Shown here one piece after another: positions 8,306 to 18,987 of a stretch of DNA of 62,753 bases (within the stretch, counting starts at the first letter, position 1; each line of letters starts with the position of its first letter). This DNA is from Paenibacillus flagellatus (lineage in GTDB: Bacteria; Bacillota; Bacilli; Paenibacillales; NBRC-103111), in assembly GCF_003217775.1 (NCBI RefSeq), contig NZ_QJVJ01000022.1:1-62753 (forward strand), given 5' to 3'. A program made the translations under genes and the position numbers. The notes under the pieces are model-generated. The model was not told where the DNA came from and ran no database searches. It saw only the letters and a program-made list of their open reading frames with translations.

Positions 8306-8698
8306 TTAGCGCTTCGAGAACTGAGGCGCACGGCGGGCTGCTTTCAAGCCGTACTTCTTCCGTTCTTTCATGCGCGGGTCGCGCGTCAGGAATCCGGCGC
8401 GCTTGAGCGGTCCGCGGAATTCCGGATCGGCTTTCAGCAATGCGCGGGAAATGCCGTGACGGATCGCGCCCGCTTGTCCGGTCGTACCGCCGCCATTGGC
8501 GATAACGAGGACGTCGTACTTGCCGCCCGTCTCAGTCAGCGCGAGCGGCTGCTTCACGATGAGCTTCAACGTCTCCAGACCGAAATATTCGTCCAGTGCG
8601 CGGTTATTGATCACAATCCGGCCTTCGCCCGGTACGAGACGTACGCGTGCGACGGAGTGCTTCCGACGGCCGGTTCCGTAATATTGTACTTGTGCCAT
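8306..8698 (-). CDS. rpsI: 30S ribosomal protein S9
   Basis: A 130-residue protein of standard length with the S9 motifs [10 protein letters not shown] near the start, [19 protein letters not shown] in the middle, and the basic RRAPQFSKR tail that reaches the ribosomal P site. It is the second gene of the rplM-rpsI operon, 19 bases after rplM, and is followed by a terminator. Confidence 0.98.
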   Translation of the reverse strand: MAQVQYYGTGRRKHSVARVRLVPGEGRIVINNRALDEYFGLETLKLIVKQPLALTETGGKYDVLVIANGGGTTGQAGAIRHGISRALLKADPEFRGPLKRAGFLTRDPRMKERKKYGLKAARRAPQFSKR

Positions 8699-8717
8699 GA
8701 ACAGATCCTCCCTCTAA

Positions 8718-9155
8718 TTATCCGCGAAGCTGCCAAGCTTCAGGTTGTTGTGCTTGGTGCGGGTGTTCCGAGCCTGCGTAAACTTTCAGCTTCGTCTTCA
8801 AGCTGTCGCCGATCCGGTTTTTCGGCAGCATGCCGTAAACGGCCAGCTCAACCATACGCTCCGGCTTATTGTTCAGCATCTCTTGTGCGGTCGTCGTCTT
8901 CAAACCGCCCGGATATTGAGAGTGGCGGTAATATTTTTTCTGTTGCAGCTTCTTGCCCGTCAGTACGACTTTATCGGCGTTGATGATGATGACGAAATCG
9001 CCGGTATCGATATGCGGGGTGAACTCCGGCTTCGTCTTGCCGCGCAAGATCGATGCGGCTTCGCTGGCCATACGGCCGAGCGTTTGACCGGCTGCATCGA
9101 TGATGTACCATTTCTTTTGAACTTCGTTCGGCTTCGCCATATATGTGGTACGCAT
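8718..9155 (-). CDS. rplM: 50S ribosomal protein L13
   Basis: A 145-residue protein matching L13 over its length: [17 protein letters not shown] start, [35 protein letters not shown] and the [12 protein letters not shown] tail. L13 is an early assembly protein of the large subunit. An AGGAGG precedes the ATG at 9155. It is first in the operon, behind a 115-base leader with a long hairpin that is likely the site of autoregulation. Confidence 0.98.
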   Translation of the reverse strand: MRTTYMAKPNEVQKKWYIIDAAGQTLGRMASEAASILRGKTKPEFTPHIDTGDFVIIINADKVVLTGKKLQQKKYYRHSQYPGGLKTTTAQEMLNNKPERMVELAVYGMLPKNRIGDSLKTKLKVYAGSEHPHQAQQPEAWQLRG

Positions 9156-9272
9156 TCGCTTTGTCCTCCTAAATAAATCTCCATGTCACGCATTCGTTAT
9201 GTTCATCTTGATCGAAGCAGATGCCTTCTCACAACTCGGGGCGTGGGAGGCCAGTTGTGAAAAGAGCCATCT
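9156..9272 (-). promoter_or_regulatory. L13-type ribosomal protein leader
   Basis: The mRNA leader of rplM-rpsI holds a long hairpin. On the minus strand AGATGGC...CTTTTCACAACT (9272-9253) pairs with AGTTGTGAGAAG...GCATCT (9236-9219), with about a 16-base loop. Position and architecture fit the Firmicutes L13 leader, which responds to free L13. The family assignment rests on location and folding by eye, not on a covariance model. Confidence 0.6.
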
Positions 9273-9275
9273 AAT

Positions 9276-9304
9276 ATATTACAACATTTCCGGGTGTAGC
9301 GCAA
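9276..9304 (-). promoter_or_regulatory. rplM-rpsI promoter
   Basis: The minus strand reads TTGCGC (9304-9299), a 17-base spacer and TAATAT (9281-9276), just upstream of the leader hairpin and downstream of the truA stop. It gives rplM-rpsI a start separate from truA. Confidence 0.6.
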
Positions 9305-9349
9305 GACGTTCTTTCGGGGAACGCATGCGCTTCTTTCGCCCATCGCGAA

Positions 9350-10108
9350 TCAATACACGACTTCCCAGAGCATCAACCCGTGGGCCATCGCCGTCGGCCC
9401 GGCCAGCTTCCGGTTGCGGGCTTGGAGGATGACCGCCATTTCCGACGGGTCTCGCTTGCCTTCTCCGACCTGCATCAGCGTGCCGACGATGATTCGCACC
9501 ATATGCTGCAAAAAACCGTTCCCGGTTACGAACACATGAATCAATCCGGACGAAGAAGAGGCGGCCGATTCGCGCTCCTCCACGATCTCGGCGTCGAAAA
9601 TCGTTCGCACGTGCGAGGGCTTCGTCGATTTCACCGAACAAAACGTCGTGAAATCATGCTCGCCGATCAGCGCCCGGAGCGCATGGCGCATCGCTTCCAC
9701 ATCAAGCCGAGTCGGATGGTGAAATTGGAGATGTCGCTGGAATACGTCCGGCACCCGATTCGTGTTGATCGTGTACCGGTACGTTTTCCTCTTGGCCGAT
9801 CTGCGCGCGTGGAATTGCGGATCCGCCGTACGCGCCTCCATGATGCGAATGTCCGGAGGCAGACGCGAATTAAGCGCCATCGCCCACCGTTCGAGCGGAA
9901 TAAGGGACGACGTATGAAAGTTGATAATTTGGGCTCTCGCATGCACGCCCGCATCGGTCCGCCCCGACGAGGTGATGGCGATTCGTTCCCCCGTAAGCTG
10001 TTCGATGGCCGCTTCGATCCGGTCCTGAATCGTATTCCCGCCGGGCTGCGATTGGAAACCGAAATATTGCGTTCCGTCATAGCTTACGGTCATAACCAAA
10101 TTCCTCAT
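9350..10108 (-). CDS. truA: tRNA pseudouridine(38-40) synthase TruA
   Basis: A 252-residue enzyme that converts U38-U40 of the tRNA anticodon arm to pseudouridine. It opens with MRNLVMTVSYDGTQYFGFQ, carries the catalytic Asp in SGRTDAGVHA (about residue 53), and has RRSAKRKTYRY and FLQHMVRIIVG motifs. The ATG at 10108 gives the family start, with GGGGTG shortly upstream; the frame extends to 10156 without support. In most Bacillales the ECF transporter genes ecfA1-ecfA2-ecfT sit between rplQ and truA, but here only a terminator does. Confidence 0.95.
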   Translation of the reverse strand: MRNLVMTVSYDGTQYFGFQSQPGGNTIQDRIEAAIEQLTGERIAITSSGRTDAGVHARAQIINFHTSSLIPLERWAMALNSRLPPDIRIMEARTADPQFHARRSAKRKTYRYTINTNRVPDVFQRHLQFHHPTRLDVEAMRHALRALIGEHDFTTFCSVKSTKPSHVRTIFDAEIVEERESAASSSSGLIHVFVTGNGFLQHMVRIIVGTLMQVGEGKRDPSEMAVILQARNRKLAGPTAMAHGLMLWEVVY

Positions 10109-10171
10109 CTTGCACCCCAAAATCGAAACCTGTGCCGAGTCTCGTTCGTCGCCCATGCGTACTTACAAAAA

Positions 10172-10210
10172 AAAGGGCTTCAGCAGAATCAGCGATTCTG
10201 TCCACCCTTT
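10172..10210 (-). terminator. terminator of the S10-spc-alpha cluster
   Basis: On the minus strand AAAGGG...CAGAATC-GCT-GATTCTG...CCCTTT forms an interrupted hairpin followed by eight T. It lies 11 bases after the rplQ stop and ends the long ribosomal protein transcript. Confidence 0.8.
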
Positions 10211-10221
10211 CATCCGGTCGA

Positions 10222-10590
10222 TTAAGCTCGATCTACCAGTTCCAAGTACACCATGGGAGCCGCATCGCCACGGCGAGGTCCCAGCTTCAAGATACGAGTG
10301 TATCCACCCGGACGTTCCGAGTAGCGAGTCGCGAGTTCCGAGAACAGCTTCTGGATCGCGTCTTGATCCGCGTCGGGCAATTCTTCGCGACGGACAAATG
10401 CAGCCGCTTGACGGCGAGCGTGCAGATCGCCGCGCTTCGCCAGCGTAATGAGTTTCTCCGCAATGGAGCGAACTTCTTTCGCCTTCGCCTCGGTCGTTTG
10501 GATACGTTCGTATAAGAACAGGTCGGTTACCAGGTCACGAAACAAAGCTTTGCGAGCGCTGGAGTCACGGCCCAATTTTTGGTATGCCAT
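10222..10590 (-). CDS. rplQ: 50S ribosomal protein L17
   Basis: A 122-residue protein beginning [20 protein letters not shown] with the L17 motifs [13 protein letters not shown] and [15 protein letters not shown]. It is the last gene of the cluster, 68 bases after rpoA. The ATG at 10590 follows AGGAGGGG; the long upstream open frame to 11010 is the shadow of rpoA and is not used. Confidence 0.98.
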   Translation of the reverse strand: MAYQKLGRDSSARKALFRDLVTDLFLYERIQTTEAKAKEVRSIAEKLITLAKRGDLHARRQAAAFVRREELPDADQDAIQKLFSELATRYSERPGGYTRILKLGPRRGDAAPMVYLELVDRA

Positions 10591-10658
10591 CTGTTTCCCC
10601 TCCTTCTGTAGTCGTACGGTTGAACATGGAACAGCCGCGCAGGAGTTCCGTTCGTCGA

Positions 10659-11603
10659 TCAATCTTCCGCGCGCAAGCCGAGTCCGAGCTCTTCCAGCTT
10701 CTCTTGAACTTCCTCCAAAGATTTGCGGCCCAAGTTGCGAACCTTCATCATATCTTCTTCGGTTTTCGTGATCAGCTCTTGCACGGTATTGATACCCGCA
10801 CGTTTCAAGCAGTTGTAGGAACGAACCGAAAGATCCAGCTCTTCGATCGTCATCTCCAACACTTTTTCTTTCTTGTCTTCTTCCTTCTCGACCATAATCT
10901 CCGCGTCTTTCGCTTCGTCGGTCAAGCCGACGAACAGCATGAGATGTTCGGTCAAAATTTTGGCGCCCAGGCTGACGGCCTCTTCCGGTCGAATGCTTCC
11001 ATCGGTCCACACTTCGAGGGTAAGTTTGTCGTAGTTCGTGACTTGACCGACACGGGTGTTTTCGACGCTGTAGTTCACGCGGGTAATCGGCGTGTAGATC
11101 GAATCAACCGGGATGACTCCGATCGGTTGGTCTTCTTTCTTGTTCCGATCCGCGGGAACGTAGCCTCTGCCGCGTCCAGCGTGAATACGCATATGCAGTC
11201 TGGCGTCCGCCGCGAGCGTGGCGATGTGCAGATCGGGATTGAGAATTTCCACATCGCTGTCCGCGCGAATGTCGCCGGCGACGACATTGCCTTCGCCTTC
11301 GGCATCGATTTCGAGCACCTTTTCCTCGTCGGAATGGATTTTCAGAGACAATCCTTTCAAGTTCAGGATAATCTCCGTCACATCCTCCATCACGCCCGGC
11401 ACTGTCGAAAACTCGTGCAGCACGCCGTCGATCTGAACGGAATTGACGGCAGCTCCCGGCAGCGAGGAGAGCAGGATGCGGCGCAAGGAATTCCCGAGCG
11501 TTGTCCCGTATCCGCGCTCCAACGGTTCGATCACGAACTTGCCGTATTTGCCGTCATCGTTCAATTCGACGGTTTCGATTTTAGGCTTTTCAATTTCGAT
11601 CAT
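10659..11603 (-). CDS. rpoA: DNA-directed RNA polymerase subunit alpha
   Basis: A 314-residue protein. The N-terminal assembly domain (1-230) shows [21 protein letters not shown], and the C-terminal domain (250-314) has the promoter- and activator-contacting [14 protein letters not shown] and NLGRKSLEE motifs. RpoA nucleates polymerase assembly and binds UP elements and regulators. The ATG at 11603 follows AAGGAGGG. A 130-base gap separates it from rpsK, larger than most gaps in the cluster; no clear promoter was found there. Confidence 0.99.
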   Translation of the reverse strand: MIEIEKPKIETVELNDDGKYGKFVIEPLERGYGTTLGNSLRRILLSSLPGAAVNSVQIDGVLHEFSTVPGVMEDVTEIILNLKGLSLKIHSDEEKVLEIDAEGEGNVVAGDIRADSDVEILNPDLHIATLAADARLHMRIHAGRGRGYVPADRNKKEDQPIGVIPVDSIYTPITRVNYSVENTRVGQVTNYDKLTLEVWTDGSIRPEEAVSLGAKILTEHLMLFVGLTDEAKDAEIMVEKEEDKKEKVLEMTIEELDLSVRSYNCLKRAGINTVQELITKTEEDMMKVRNLGRKSLEEVQEKLEELGLGLRAED

Positions 11604-11733
11604 GAACTTAACCCTCCTTAAAAACGTCGTTTCCCTCCGGATTCCCTGTACGCGCAAAAAAGCATAGTATGCCTATCGTCCACAACCATTATTCACATGT
11701 TTCGGATATTTATACTATATAGGAAACCACTAC

Positions 11734-12132
11734 TCAGACACGACGACGTTTTGGCGGGCGGCAGCCATTGTGAGGAATCGGCGTTACGTCCTTGATCAGG
11801 TTGACTTCGAGTCCTGCCGCTTGAAGCGAACGAATCGCCGCTTCGCGACCGGCACCCGGGCCTTTGACCATGACTTCCACGCTTCTCATTCCATGCTCCA
11901 TAGCGGCTTTGGCTGCGGATTCGGCAGCCATTTGGGCCGCATACGGAGTGCTTTTACGGGATCCCTTGAAGCCCAGGTTACCGGAGCTTGCCCAAGAAAT
12001 CGCGTTACCGTGCGGGTCCGTAATCGTTACGATCGTGTTGTTGAACGTCGAACGGATATGGGCCACACCGGTCTCGATATTTTTACGGTCACGACGTTTC
12101 GTGCGTGCTGCTGCTTTTTTAGGCTTTGCCAT
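11734..12132 (-). CDS. rpsK: 30S ribosomal protein S11
   Basis: A 132-residue protein with a basic start and the S11 signature ([16 protein letters not shown]-like, seen as [16 protein letters not shown]), [10 protein letters not shown], and the [10 protein letters not shown] tail, including the Asn-Gly that can become isoaspartate. It binds 16S rRNA of the platform. It follows rpsM by 18 bases in the alpha part of the cluster. Confidence 0.98.
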   Translation of the reverse strand: MAKPKKAAARTKRRDRKNIETGVAHIRSTFNNTIVTITDPHGNAISWASSGNLGFKGSRKSTPYAAQMAAESAAKAAMEHGMRSVEVMVKGPGAGREAAIRSLQAAGLEVNLIKDVTPIPHNGCRPPKRRRV

Positions 12133-12150
12133 GAGAGTTATCCCCCCTTA

Positions 12151-12519
12151 TTATTTCTTCTTATTCGCTACCGTACGACGAGGACCTTTACGCGTACGCG
12201 CGTTCGTTTTGGTGCGTTGACCGCGAACCGGCAAGCCGCGGCGATGACGAATACCGCGATAGCAGCCGATTTCTACGAGCCGCTTGATGTTGAGGGCAAT
12301 CTCGCGACGAAGGTCGCCTTCCACTTTCAACGTTTTGTCGATCGCTTCACGGATTTTGTTCACTTCATCTTCCGTCAAGTCGCGAACACGGGTGTTGACG
12401 TCCACGCCGGTTTGCGCGAGGATTTTTTGGGAAGTCGTTTTGCCGATCCCGAAAATGTACGTCAGCGCGATTTCCACGCGTTTGTCACGGGGCAAGTCTA
12501 CTCCAGCTATACGAGCCAT
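12151..12519 (-). CDS. rpsM: 30S ribosomal protein S13
   Basis: A 122-residue protein beginning [20 protein letters not shown], with the helix-two-turns-helix segment ([15 protein letters not shown]) and the [20 protein letters not shown] tail that contacts the P-site tRNA and the bridge to L5. It is 20 bases downstream of rpmJ, with a GGAGGT ribosome binding site. Confidence 0.98.
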   Translation of the reverse strand: MARIAGVDLPRDKRVEIALTYIFGIGKTTSQKILAQTGVDVNTRVRDLTEDEVNKIREAIDKTLKVEGDLRREIALNIKRLVEIGCYRGIRHRRGLPVRGQRTKTNARTRKGPRRTVANKKK

Positions 12520-12539
12520 TAGTGTTCGTGCACCTCCTT

Positions 12540-12741
<202 letters not shown>

Positions 12742-12749
12742 TAACCTTT

Positions 12750-12968
12750 TTATTTAAACCGATACGTAATCCGGCCTCTGCTCAAATCGTACGGCGACAG
12801 CTCGACGGTCACTTTGTCCCCTGGCAATATACGGATGAAGTGCATCCGGATTTTGCCCGATACGTGGGCCAGCACTTGGTGCCCGTTCTCGAGCTCCACC
12901 TTGAACATGGCGTTCGGGAGAGGTTCGATTACTTTGCCTTCTACCTCAATCACATCTTCTTTGGCCAC
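12750..12968 (-). CDS. infA: translation initiation factor IF-1
   Basis: A 72-residue OB-fold protein ([19 protein letters not shown] start, [26 protein letters not shown] end), exactly the usual IF-1 length. It binds the 30S A site during initiation. The GTG at 12968 is chosen because AAGGAGA is 6 bases upstream; a TTG at 12974 would leave no spacing. It starts two bases after the stop of the KOW protein gene, implying translational coupling. Confidence 0.96.
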   Translation of the reverse strand: MAKEDVIEVEGKVIEPLPNAMFKVELENGHQVLAHVSGKIRMHFIRILPGDKVTVELSPYDLSRGRITYRFK

Positions 12969-12970
12969 GG

Positions 12971-13282
12971 TCAATCTCCTTTCTCATGCGCTTCGGATTG
13001 CACGCTTTCCAAATATTTGTTCAACGCGTAACGTAGTTTGCCGTTGGTCACACGCCCGGTTTCCTTGATGCTGTCGGCCACCTCGCCGCTCACATGATCG
13101 AGCAGCTCCAGATGAAGCAGGTTTTTCTTTTTCGGCTGGTCGAATTTGCGCTTGTCGCCGTCGGCGATCCATACGAACCGATCGTCGATGATCCGGACGA
13201 TAACTGCGTATTTCTCCTGCTCGCGGCCTCGCAGTACTTTGACGATCCGGCCGACTTGCGGTTCAATCGCGGTATCTTCCAT
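12971..13282 (-). CDS. KOW-domain (L14e/L27e-like) RNA-binding protein, YbzG-like
   Basis: A 103-residue protein with an N-terminal KOW-type beta fold ([23 protein letters not shown]) resembling the archaeal/eukaryotic L14e-L27e family, then a charged tail. Small KOW proteins occupy this same slot between map and infA in many Bacillales (ybzG in B. subtilis). The cellular role is not established; RNA or ribosome binding is inferred from the fold. It ends two bases before the infA start. Confidence 0.85.
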   Translation of the reverse strand: MEDTAIEPQVGRIVKVLRGREQEKYAVIVRIIDDRFVWIADGDKRKFDQPKKKNLLHLELLDHVSGEVADSIKETGRVTNGKLRYALNKYLESVQSEAHEKGD

Positions 13283-13288
13283 CGAGCG

Positions 13289-14047
13289 TCACCCGTTTCT
13301 CGCGGATTTGGTCAAAATCTCGAATCCGTCGGGAGTAATGGCGATCGTATGCTCGAAGTGAGCGCAGAGCGAACCGTCCACGGTTACGACCGTCCAATTA
13401 TCCTCCAACGTCCTCACGTACCGTTCGCCGACGTTCACCATCGGTTCGATGGCGAGCACCATGCCCGGCTTCAACCGGGGTCCGCGGTCCGGCAGCCCGT
13501 AATTGGGGATCTGCGGTTCCTCATGCAAGTTTTGACCAATTCCGTGCCCCACATACTCGCGCACGATCGAAAAGCCTTCTTCCTCCACGCACGTCTGAAT
13601 CGCATGCGAGATGGTAAACAGGCGGACATCCGCTTTCGCTTTCGCGAGTCCCGCATACAGCGCTCGCTCCGTCACGTCCAGCAGCTTGCGGGCCGTGTCC
13701 GAAACTTGGCCCACCGGATACGTCCAGGCGGAATCGCCGTGATATCCTTTGTACTTCGCGCCGATGTCGATGCTGATGATGTCGCCTTCCTTCAGCTTTC
13801 TGTCGCCGGGAAATCCGTGTACCAGTTCCTCGTTGACCGAAGCACAGATACTGGCAGGAAAACCGTTATAGCCTTTGAAAGATGGGGTAGCGCCCTGACT
13901 GTTGATATACGTTTCCGCGATGTGATCCAATTCCTTGGTTGTAATGCCAGGCTGAACCGCTTCGGCCATCAGCCGGTGCGTCTCGGCGACGATCCGGCCG
14001 GCTTCCCGCATAAGATCGAGTTCAGCTTCGGTCTTACAAATGATCAT
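13289..14047 (-). CDS. map: type I methionine aminopeptidase
   Basis: A 252-residue enzyme that removes the initiator methionine from new proteins. The metal ligands are visible in order: [16 protein letters not shown] (two Asp), [12 protein letters not shown] (His), AIEPM (Glu) and the late FEHTIAIT (Glu). The ATG at 14047 overlaps the adk stop by one base (TGATG), a translational coupling seen across Bacillales. Confidence 0.97.
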   Translation of the reverse strand: MIICKTEAELDLMREAGRIVAETHRLMAEAVQPGITTKELDHIAETYINSQGATPSFKGYNGFPASICASVNEELVHGFPGDRKLKEGDIISIDIGAKYKGYHGDSAWTYPVGQVSDTARKLLDVTERALYAGLAKAKADVRLFTISHAIQTCVEEEGFSIVREYVGHGIGQNLHEEPQIPNYGLPDRGPRLKPGMVLAIEPMVNVGERYVRTLEDNWTVVTVDGSLCAHFEHTIAITPDGFEILTKSARNG

Positions 14048-14697
14048 CAGGCTTGACCTCTCAGCAAAGAAGAAATCTCGGCCGTCACCGCATCGATATC
14101 TTGTTGGCCGTCCACTTCGCGAAGCAGCCCTTTGCCCGCGTAATACTCGAGCAGCGGAGCCGTCTTGTTCGTGTATTCGTCCAACCGGGTTCCTACCTTT
14201 TCCTCCGTATCGTCGGAGCGCTGGTACAGCTCGCCCGAGCATTTGTCGCAGACGTTGTCTACTTTGGGCGGATTGAACAGCACATGGTAGGTCGCGCCGC
14301 AAGATTTGCAGATGCGTCTTCCGGTCAACCGGCCGAGCAGCAGGTCGCGGTCGACTTTCAGGTTGATGACATGATCGATTCGTTTCCCCATCGAAGCCAA
14401 CATCTCGTCAAGCGCCTCGGCTTGCGCGATCGTTCTCGGAAACCCGTCCAGCAAAAACCCGTTGTCGCAATCCGGTTTCTCGAGACGCTCTTTCACGATT
14501 CCGTTCGTAATCTCGTCGGGGACGAGAAGCCCTTGATCGACAAAGCTTTTGGCTTTGACGCCAAGCGCCGTTCCTTGGCTCATCGCGAGCCGGAAAGCGT
14601 CGCCCGTCGAGATATGCGGGACGCGGAATTCGTCGACGATCCGTTCGGCTTGCGTTCCTTTACCGGCTCCCGGAGGACCCATGAAAAGAATGTTCAC
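14047..14697 (-). CDS. adk: adenylate kinase
   Basis: A 216-residue enzyme that interconverts 2 ADP with ATP and AMP. The P-loop is GPPGAGKGT (residues 7-15), the AMP site includes the LLDGFPRT motif, and the LID domain has a four-Cys zinc site (CKSC ... CDKC, about residues 130-153), the Gram-positive form. The GTG at 14697 is selected: GGGAGGG is about 8 bases upstream and the product then starts at the conserved NILFMGPPG. Confidence 0.97.
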   Translation of the reverse strand: MNILFMGPPGAGKGTQAERIVDEFRVPHISTGDAFRLAMSQGTALGVKAKSFVDQGLLVPDEITNGIVKERLEKPDCDNGFLLDGFPRTIAQAEALDEMLASMGKRIDHVINLKVDRDLLLGRLTGRRICKSCGATYHVLFNPPKVDNVCDKCSGELYQRSDDTEEKVGTRLDEYTNKTAPLLEYYAGKGLLREVDGQQDIDAVTAEISSLLRGQA

Positions 14698-14762
14698 TGT
14701 ACGCACCCTCCCTGGATGTTTCCGCGGGCGAAAACGTCCTTCATGCGTGATTTGCAATCCGT

Positions 14763-16070
14763 TTATTTATTGATAAACCCTTTGTAGTGGCGTTTGATCA
14801 ACTGGCTCTCGATTTGCTTCATCGTCTCCAGGGCGACGCCGATTACGATAAGCAGCGACGTGCCGCCGATCGTTACTTGTTGCGGAAGCCCCGCCAAGTT
14901 GGTGAAGAAGACGGGCAAAACCGAAATGAGCGCCAAGAAAATCGCGCCGGACAACGTAATGCGGGTCATGACTCGGGTCAAATAAGTGGCCGTCGTTTTA
15001 CCCGGACGAATGCCCGGAATGTAACCGCCGTTTTTCTTCATTTGCTCCGCCATTTGGACCGGGTTGATTTGCACGAACGTATAGAAGTACGTGAAACCGA
15101 CAATCAACAGGACATACAGCACCATGCCGAGCGCGGCGCTGTAAGAAAGGTTGTTGATGATCCAGTCCGCCACGACGTTACCGCGCCAGAACTGAGCGAT
15201 CGTAGGCGGGAAGACGAGCAGCGACGAAGCGAAGATGACCGGGATTACGCCCGCCGCGTTGACTTTGAGCGGAATGTGCGTCGATTGACCGCCGTACATT
15301 TTGCGCCCGACAACGCGTTTCGTATATTGTACCGGAATTTTGCGTACGCCCTGCTGAACGAAGATGACGCCGACCACGATGGCCACGATGACGACCAAAA
15401 TGATCACGACTTTCAAAATGTTCAGGAACAGGGTGCCCTCCGCCGACTCGGCAAACAGGTGCAAGTAAATCAAGTTGATGCCGTTCGGAATGGAGGCGAT
15501 AATCCCGGCGAAAATGATGATCGAAATCCCGTTGCCGATGCCGTACTCGGTAATTTGCTCGCCGAGCCACATCAAGAAGGCGGTACCCGCCGTCAAGACG
15601 ATCGCGATGAGCAAATACGTCGTGAATCCCGCATCGGTGACGAGCTGCATGCCGTAAAGCCGGTTAAAACCGAACGCGACGCTGTACGCCTGGATCAAGC
15701 CCAGGACGATCGTACCGTAACGCGTAATTTGCGCCAGCTTCTTCCGTCCGACTTCGCCTTCCTTCGCCCATTGCGCGAATCGGGGAATGACGTCCATCGA
15801 CAACAGCTGCACGATGATGGAGGACGTGATGTACGGCATAATCCCGAGTGCGAAAATGGAGAATTGGAACAAGGCGCCGCCGGAGAACGTGTTCAGCAGG
15901 CCGAATACGCCGCCGCCGCTCGATTGATCGATGCTTTTCAGTATTTCCGTATCAATGTTCGGCACCGGAATAAAAGCGCCGATGCGGTACACGATCAGAA
16001 TGAGGAGCGTGAATATAATTCTTCTCCTCAGATCTTGTACCTTCATGATGTTGGACAACGTCTTGAACAT
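14763..16070 (-). CDS. secY: preprotein translocase subunit SecY
   Basis: A 435-residue channel protein with ten predicted membrane segments, starting [21 protein letters not shown]. SecY forms the translocon pore with SecE (43047-43256) and SecG. Family motifs include [12 protein letters not shown], the plug region after it, and [12 protein letters not shown] in the cytoplasmic C5 loop. The ATG at 16070 shares one base with the rplO stop; GAGGTGA precedes it by 5 bases. Confidence 0.98.
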   Translation of the reverse strand: MFKTLSNIMKVQDLRRRIIFTLLILIVYRIGAFIPVPNIDTEILKSIDQSSGGGVFGLLNTFSGGALFQFSIFALGIMPYITSSIIVQLLSMDVIPRFAQWAKEGEVGRKKLAQITRYGTIVLGLIQAYSVAFGFNRLYGMQLVTDAGFTTYLLIAIVLTAGTAFLMWLGEQITEYGIGNGISIIIFAGIIASIPNGINLIYLHLFAESAEGTLFLNILKVVIILVVIVAIVVGVIFVQQGVRKIPVQYTKRVVGRKMYGGQSTHIPLKVNAAGVIPVIFASSLLVFPPTIAQFWRGNVVADWIINNLSYSAALGMVLYVLLIVGFTYFYTFVQINPVQMAEQMKKNGGYIPGIRPGKTTATYLTRVMTRITLSGAIFLALISVLPVFFTNLAGLPQQVTIGGTSLLIVIGVALETMKQIESQLIKRHYKGFINK

Positions 16071-16510
16071 CAAATCACCTCGGTTTTACCGCCGGCAGCT
16101 TGGATCTTTTCGACGGCAGATTGAGAGAACTTATTCGCTTTTACTGTCAATTGTACAGTAAGCTCGCCGTTACCCAAAATCTTGATGCCGTCTTTCGGGT
16201 TTTTCACAACACCCGATTGCAAAAGCAGTTCCGGAGTGACTTCCGTTCCAGCCGAAAATTGATTCAATTCGCTCAGGTTGACGATCGCATATTCCGTACG
16301 GAAGCGATTGTTGAAACCGCGCTTCGGCAAACGACGGTACAGAGGGTTCTGTCCGCCTTCGAAGCCCGGGCGAACGCCGCCGCCGGAGCGTGCGTTTTGA
16401 CCTTTGTGACCTTTACCTGAAGTTTTTCCGTTTCCGCTTCCGACCCCGCGACCCACACGGTTCCGCGTTTTCTTCGAACCCGGTGCAGGTGAAAGTTCGT
16501 GTAACTTCAT
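16070..16510 (-). CDS. rplO: 50S ribosomal protein L15
   Basis: A 146-residue protein with the Gly/Arg-rich N-terminal extension typical of L15 ([20 protein letters not shown], then [19 protein letters not shown]) and a globular domain ending [17 protein letters not shown] precedes the ATG at 16510. The stop overlaps the secY start by one base. Confidence 0.98.
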   Translation of the reverse strand: MKLHELSPAPGSKKTRNRVGRGVGSGNGKTSGKGHKGQNARSGGGVRPGFEGGQNPLYRRLPKRGFNNRFRTEYAIVNLSELNQFSAGTEVTPELLLQSGVVKNPKDGIKILGNGELTVQLTVKANKFSQSAVEKIQAAGGKTEVI

Positions 16511-16571
16511 CGGTGCACCTCCTATAGCAAGATTGTGAAACGAACTAGACGTTCGTCGAAATGGTCGTTTC

Positions 16572-16754
16572 TTACACTTCTTTAACTTCAACCAAATGGC
16601 TCACTTGGTTGATCATGCCGCGAATCGACGGCACGTCGTTATGAACGACCGTTTGGTGAAGCTTGCGCAAGCCGAGCGTTCTAACGGTGACGCGCTGGCT
16701 TTCCGGGCGGCCGATCAAGCTGCGCTTGAGGGTGATTTGCAATTGCTTCGACAT
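16572..16754 (-). CDS. rpmD: 50S ribosomal protein L30
   Basis: A 60-residue protein ([20 protein letters not shown] start; [20 protein letters not shown] core), the usual short bacterial L30. It follows rpsE by 12 bases in the spc part of the cluster, with an AGGGAGG ribosome binding site. Confidence 0.97.
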   Translation of the reverse strand: MSKQLQITLKRSLIGRPESQRVTVRTLGLRKLHQTVVHNDVPSIRGMINQVSHLVEVKEV

Positions 16755-16766
16755 CCGTTTCCCTCC

Positions 16767-17264
16767 TTAACCGAGAAGCTCTTCAACCGTTTTACCGCGA
16801 AGCTTCGCTACATCTTCAGCCCGCTTCAAACGTTGCAAACCTTCCAAAGTGGCATTGACCATGTTGATCGAGTTGGAAGATCCGAGCGATTTCGTCAAAA
16901 TGTCGCCGACGCCGGCCAGTTCCAATACGGCGCGAACCGGACCGCCTGCGATAACTCCGGTACCTTTCGAAGCCGGCTTCAGAAGAACGCGGCCTGCCCC
17001 GAAATGACCGATAACCTGGTGAGGAATCGTCGTGCCGACGATCGGTACGTGAATGAGGTTTTTCTTCGCGTCCTCGATGCCTTTGCGGATCGCGTCCGGC
17101 ACTTCGGCCGCTTTGCCGATGCCCGCGCCTACCCAGCCGTTGCCGTCGCCGACGACGACCAGTGCGCTGAAGCTGAACCGGCGTCCGCCTTTGACGACCT
17201 TCGCAACGCGGTTCAAGTTGACCAACTTCTCTTTCAGGTCCAATGTATTGGGATCTACACGCAA
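16767..17264 (-). CDS. rpsE: 30S ribosomal protein S5
   Basis: A 165-residue protein with the RNA-binding S5 domain ([30 protein letters not shown]) and the C-terminal domain ([32 protein letters not shown]). S5 shapes the mRNA entry channel and decoding fidelity. The start is TTG at 17264, with AAGGAGGT 7 bases upstream; no ATG or GTG lies close by, so a non-ATG start is real here. Confidence 0.97.
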   Translation of the reverse strand: MRVDPNTLDLKEKLVNLNRVAKVVKGGRRFSFSALVVVGDGNGWVGAGIGKAAEVPDAIRKGIEDAKKNLIHVPIVGTTIPHQVIGHFGAGRVLLKPASKGTGVIAGGPVRAVLELAGVGDILTKSLGSSNSINMVNATLEGLQRLKRAEDVAKLRGKTVEELLG

Positions 17265-17294
17265 GTCGTTTACCTCCTTATTGAGAGATTTCGA

Positions 17295-17663
17295 TTAAAA
17301 CTCGAGCCCTGCTTCGCGGGCTGCGTCCGCAAGCGCCTGAACGCGGCCATGGTACAAGTATCCGCCGCGGTCGAAAACCACTTTGCTGATGCCTTTTTCT
17401 TTCGCGCGCTGCGCCACCAATGCGCCTACTTTTTGAGCCGCTTCGGTGTTGCCGCCGTTCTCGATTTGACCTTTCAGGTCTTTATCTTGAGTCGATGCGG
17501 AAGCAAGCGTTACGCCGTTCACGTCGTCGATCAATTGAGCGTACATGTGCTTGGAGGAACGGAAAATGTTCAGACGCGGACGTTCCTGGGTCCCTTGGAT
17601 CTTTTTGCGTACGCGCAGATGTCTTTTTTGACGGGCTTTATTCTTATCGCCTTTGGTAATCAT
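17295..17663 (-). CDS. rplR: 50S ribosomal protein L18
   Basis: A 122-residue protein with [20 protein letters not shown] and the C-terminal [20 protein letters not shown] motif. L18 binds 5S rRNA together with L5. It follows rplF after a 98-base gap and precedes rpsE in the standard order. Confidence 0.98.
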   Translation of the reverse strand: MITKGDKNKARQKRHLRVRKKIQGTQERPRLNIFRSSKHMYAQLIDDVNGVTLASASTQDKDLKGQIENGGNTEAAQKVGALVAQRAKEKGISKVVFDRGGYLYHGRVQALADAAREAGLEF

Positions 17664-17761
17664 CGGGTGTTCACTCCTTCCCTTCTGCCAAGAAGCTCTA
17701 TGCGGCTCCTTAGTGGATTAAGCGATCCTTATCGGCTGCTTACGCGGCCGGAAGCGGAATC

Positions 17762-18304
17762 TTACTTCTTCTTGCCGGCTTTGCCTTCCTTGCGGATGAT
17801 GCGCTCGCCCTCGTACTTGATACCTTTGCCTTTGTATGGCTCCGGCTCGCGTACGGAACGAACTTTAGCAGCCGTTGCGCCGACGAGTTCCTTGTCGATG
17901 CCCTTCACGATAATTTTCGTGTTGGACGGTACGTCGAACTCGATTCCGTTCTCCGGTACGATTTCGACCGGATGCGAGTAGCCGACGTTCAAGACGAGCT
18001 TGTTACCGTTCTTGTTGGCGCGGTAGCCGACGCCGACGAGGTCGAGCGACTTCGAGAAGCCGTCCGTTACGCCGCTCACCATGTTGTTGATGACGCTGCG
18101 GGTCGTACCGTGCAAGGAACGGTGCAATTTGTTGTCGGAAGGACGTTCGACGTTGATGACGTTATCCTCGACGACGATTTTCATATCCTTATGAAGCTCG
18201 CGGCTCAGCGTCCCTTTCGGGCCTTTGACCGTGATGACCGTATTGTCAAGCGTTACATTAACCCCATTCGGGATCGTAATGGGTTTACGACCGATACGAG
18301 ACAT
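17762..18304 (-). CDS. rplF: 50S ribosomal protein L6
   Basis: A 180-residue protein starting [15 protein letters not shown], with two tandem L6 folds and the C-terminal signature [16 protein letters not shown]. It binds near the GTPase-associated centre at the base of the L7/L12 stalk. It is preceded by rpsH with a 30-base gap and GGAGGTG. Confidence 0.98.
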   Translation of the reverse strand: MSRIGRKPITIPNGVNVTLDNTVITVKGPKGTLSRELHKDMKIVVEDNVINVERPSDNKLHRSLHGTTRSVINNMVSGVTDGFSKSLDLVGVGYRANKNGNKLVLNVGYSHPVEIVPENGIEFDVPSNTKIIVKGIDKELVGATAAKVRSVREPEPYKGKGIKYEGERIIRKEGKAGKKK

Positions 18305-18334
18305 AGTTGCACCTCCATTCTTACGCGATGTGAA

Positions 18335-18733
18335 TTACCAAACGTAGCAGATGACTTCGCCGCCGGATTTTGCCTGGCGAGCGTCTTTGTCGCTCATGAC
18401 GCCTTTGGAAGTCGACAGGATGGCGATTCCGAGACCGCCGAGCACCTTCGGCACTTCCTGATTTTTGGCGTATACGCGCAGTCCCGGTTTGCTGATGCGT
18501 TTCAGGCCGGTGATGACGCGCTCCTGATTCGGGCCGTATTTCAGGAAAATACGGATAATCCCTTGTTTGTTGTCTTCGATATATTCGGCGTCGCGGATGA
18601 AGCCCTCTCTCTTCAAAATCTCGGCGATTTCTCTTTTGATTTTCGAAGCGGGAACCTCTACCGTTTCGTGACGAACGACGTTTGCATTGCGGATGCGTGT
18701 CAGCATATCTGCAATTGGATCTGACATAACCAT
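18335..18733 (-). CDS. rpsH: 30S ribosomal protein S8
   Basis: A 132-residue protein beginning [18 protein letters not shown] and ending with the conserved [11 protein letters not shown]-type segment. S8 binds the central domain of 16S rRNA and, in other bacteria, represses spc operon translation. The start with MVM corresponds to the B. subtilis length. GGAGG lies 10 bases upstream. Confidence 0.98.
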   Translation of the reverse strand: MVMSDPIADMLTRIRNANVVRHETVEVPASKIKREIAEILKREGFIRDAEYIEDNKQGIIRIFLKYGPNQERVITGLKRISKPGLRVYAKNQEVPKVLGGLGIAILSTSKGVMSDKDARQAKSGGEVICYVW

Positions 18734-18765
18734 TAGTTGCGAACCTCCTTCCCGAAGTGGGGTAA

Positions 18766-18951
18766 TTACCAGCTTGCCTTTTTCACGCCAGGAATTTGAC
18801 CTTTATAAGCCAATTCTCGGAAACAGATACGGCAAATTTTGAATTTGCGCAATACGGAATGCGGACGACCGCAGCGCTCGCAGCGAGTGTAAGCTTGAAC
18901 TTTGAATTTCGGCTTCCGCTGCTGTTTGATCTTCATCGAAGTTTTTGCCAC
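18766..18951 (-). CDS. rpsZ: 30S ribosomal protein S14 type Z
   Basis: A 61-residue S14 with Cys24, Cys27, Cys40 and Cys43 in two CxxC pairs (CERCG, CRICF), the zinc-binding short form. This is the standard S14 in Bacillales within the spc segment, between rplE and rpsH. A zinc-free paralogue would be elsewhere if present. Confidence 0.97.
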   Translation of the reverse strand: MAKTSMKIKQQRKPKFKVQAYTRCERCGRPHSVLRKFKICRICFRELAYKGQIPGVKKASW

Positions 18952-18987
18952 TGTTACACCTCCGAACCTCTCTTAAGATTTCCGATC

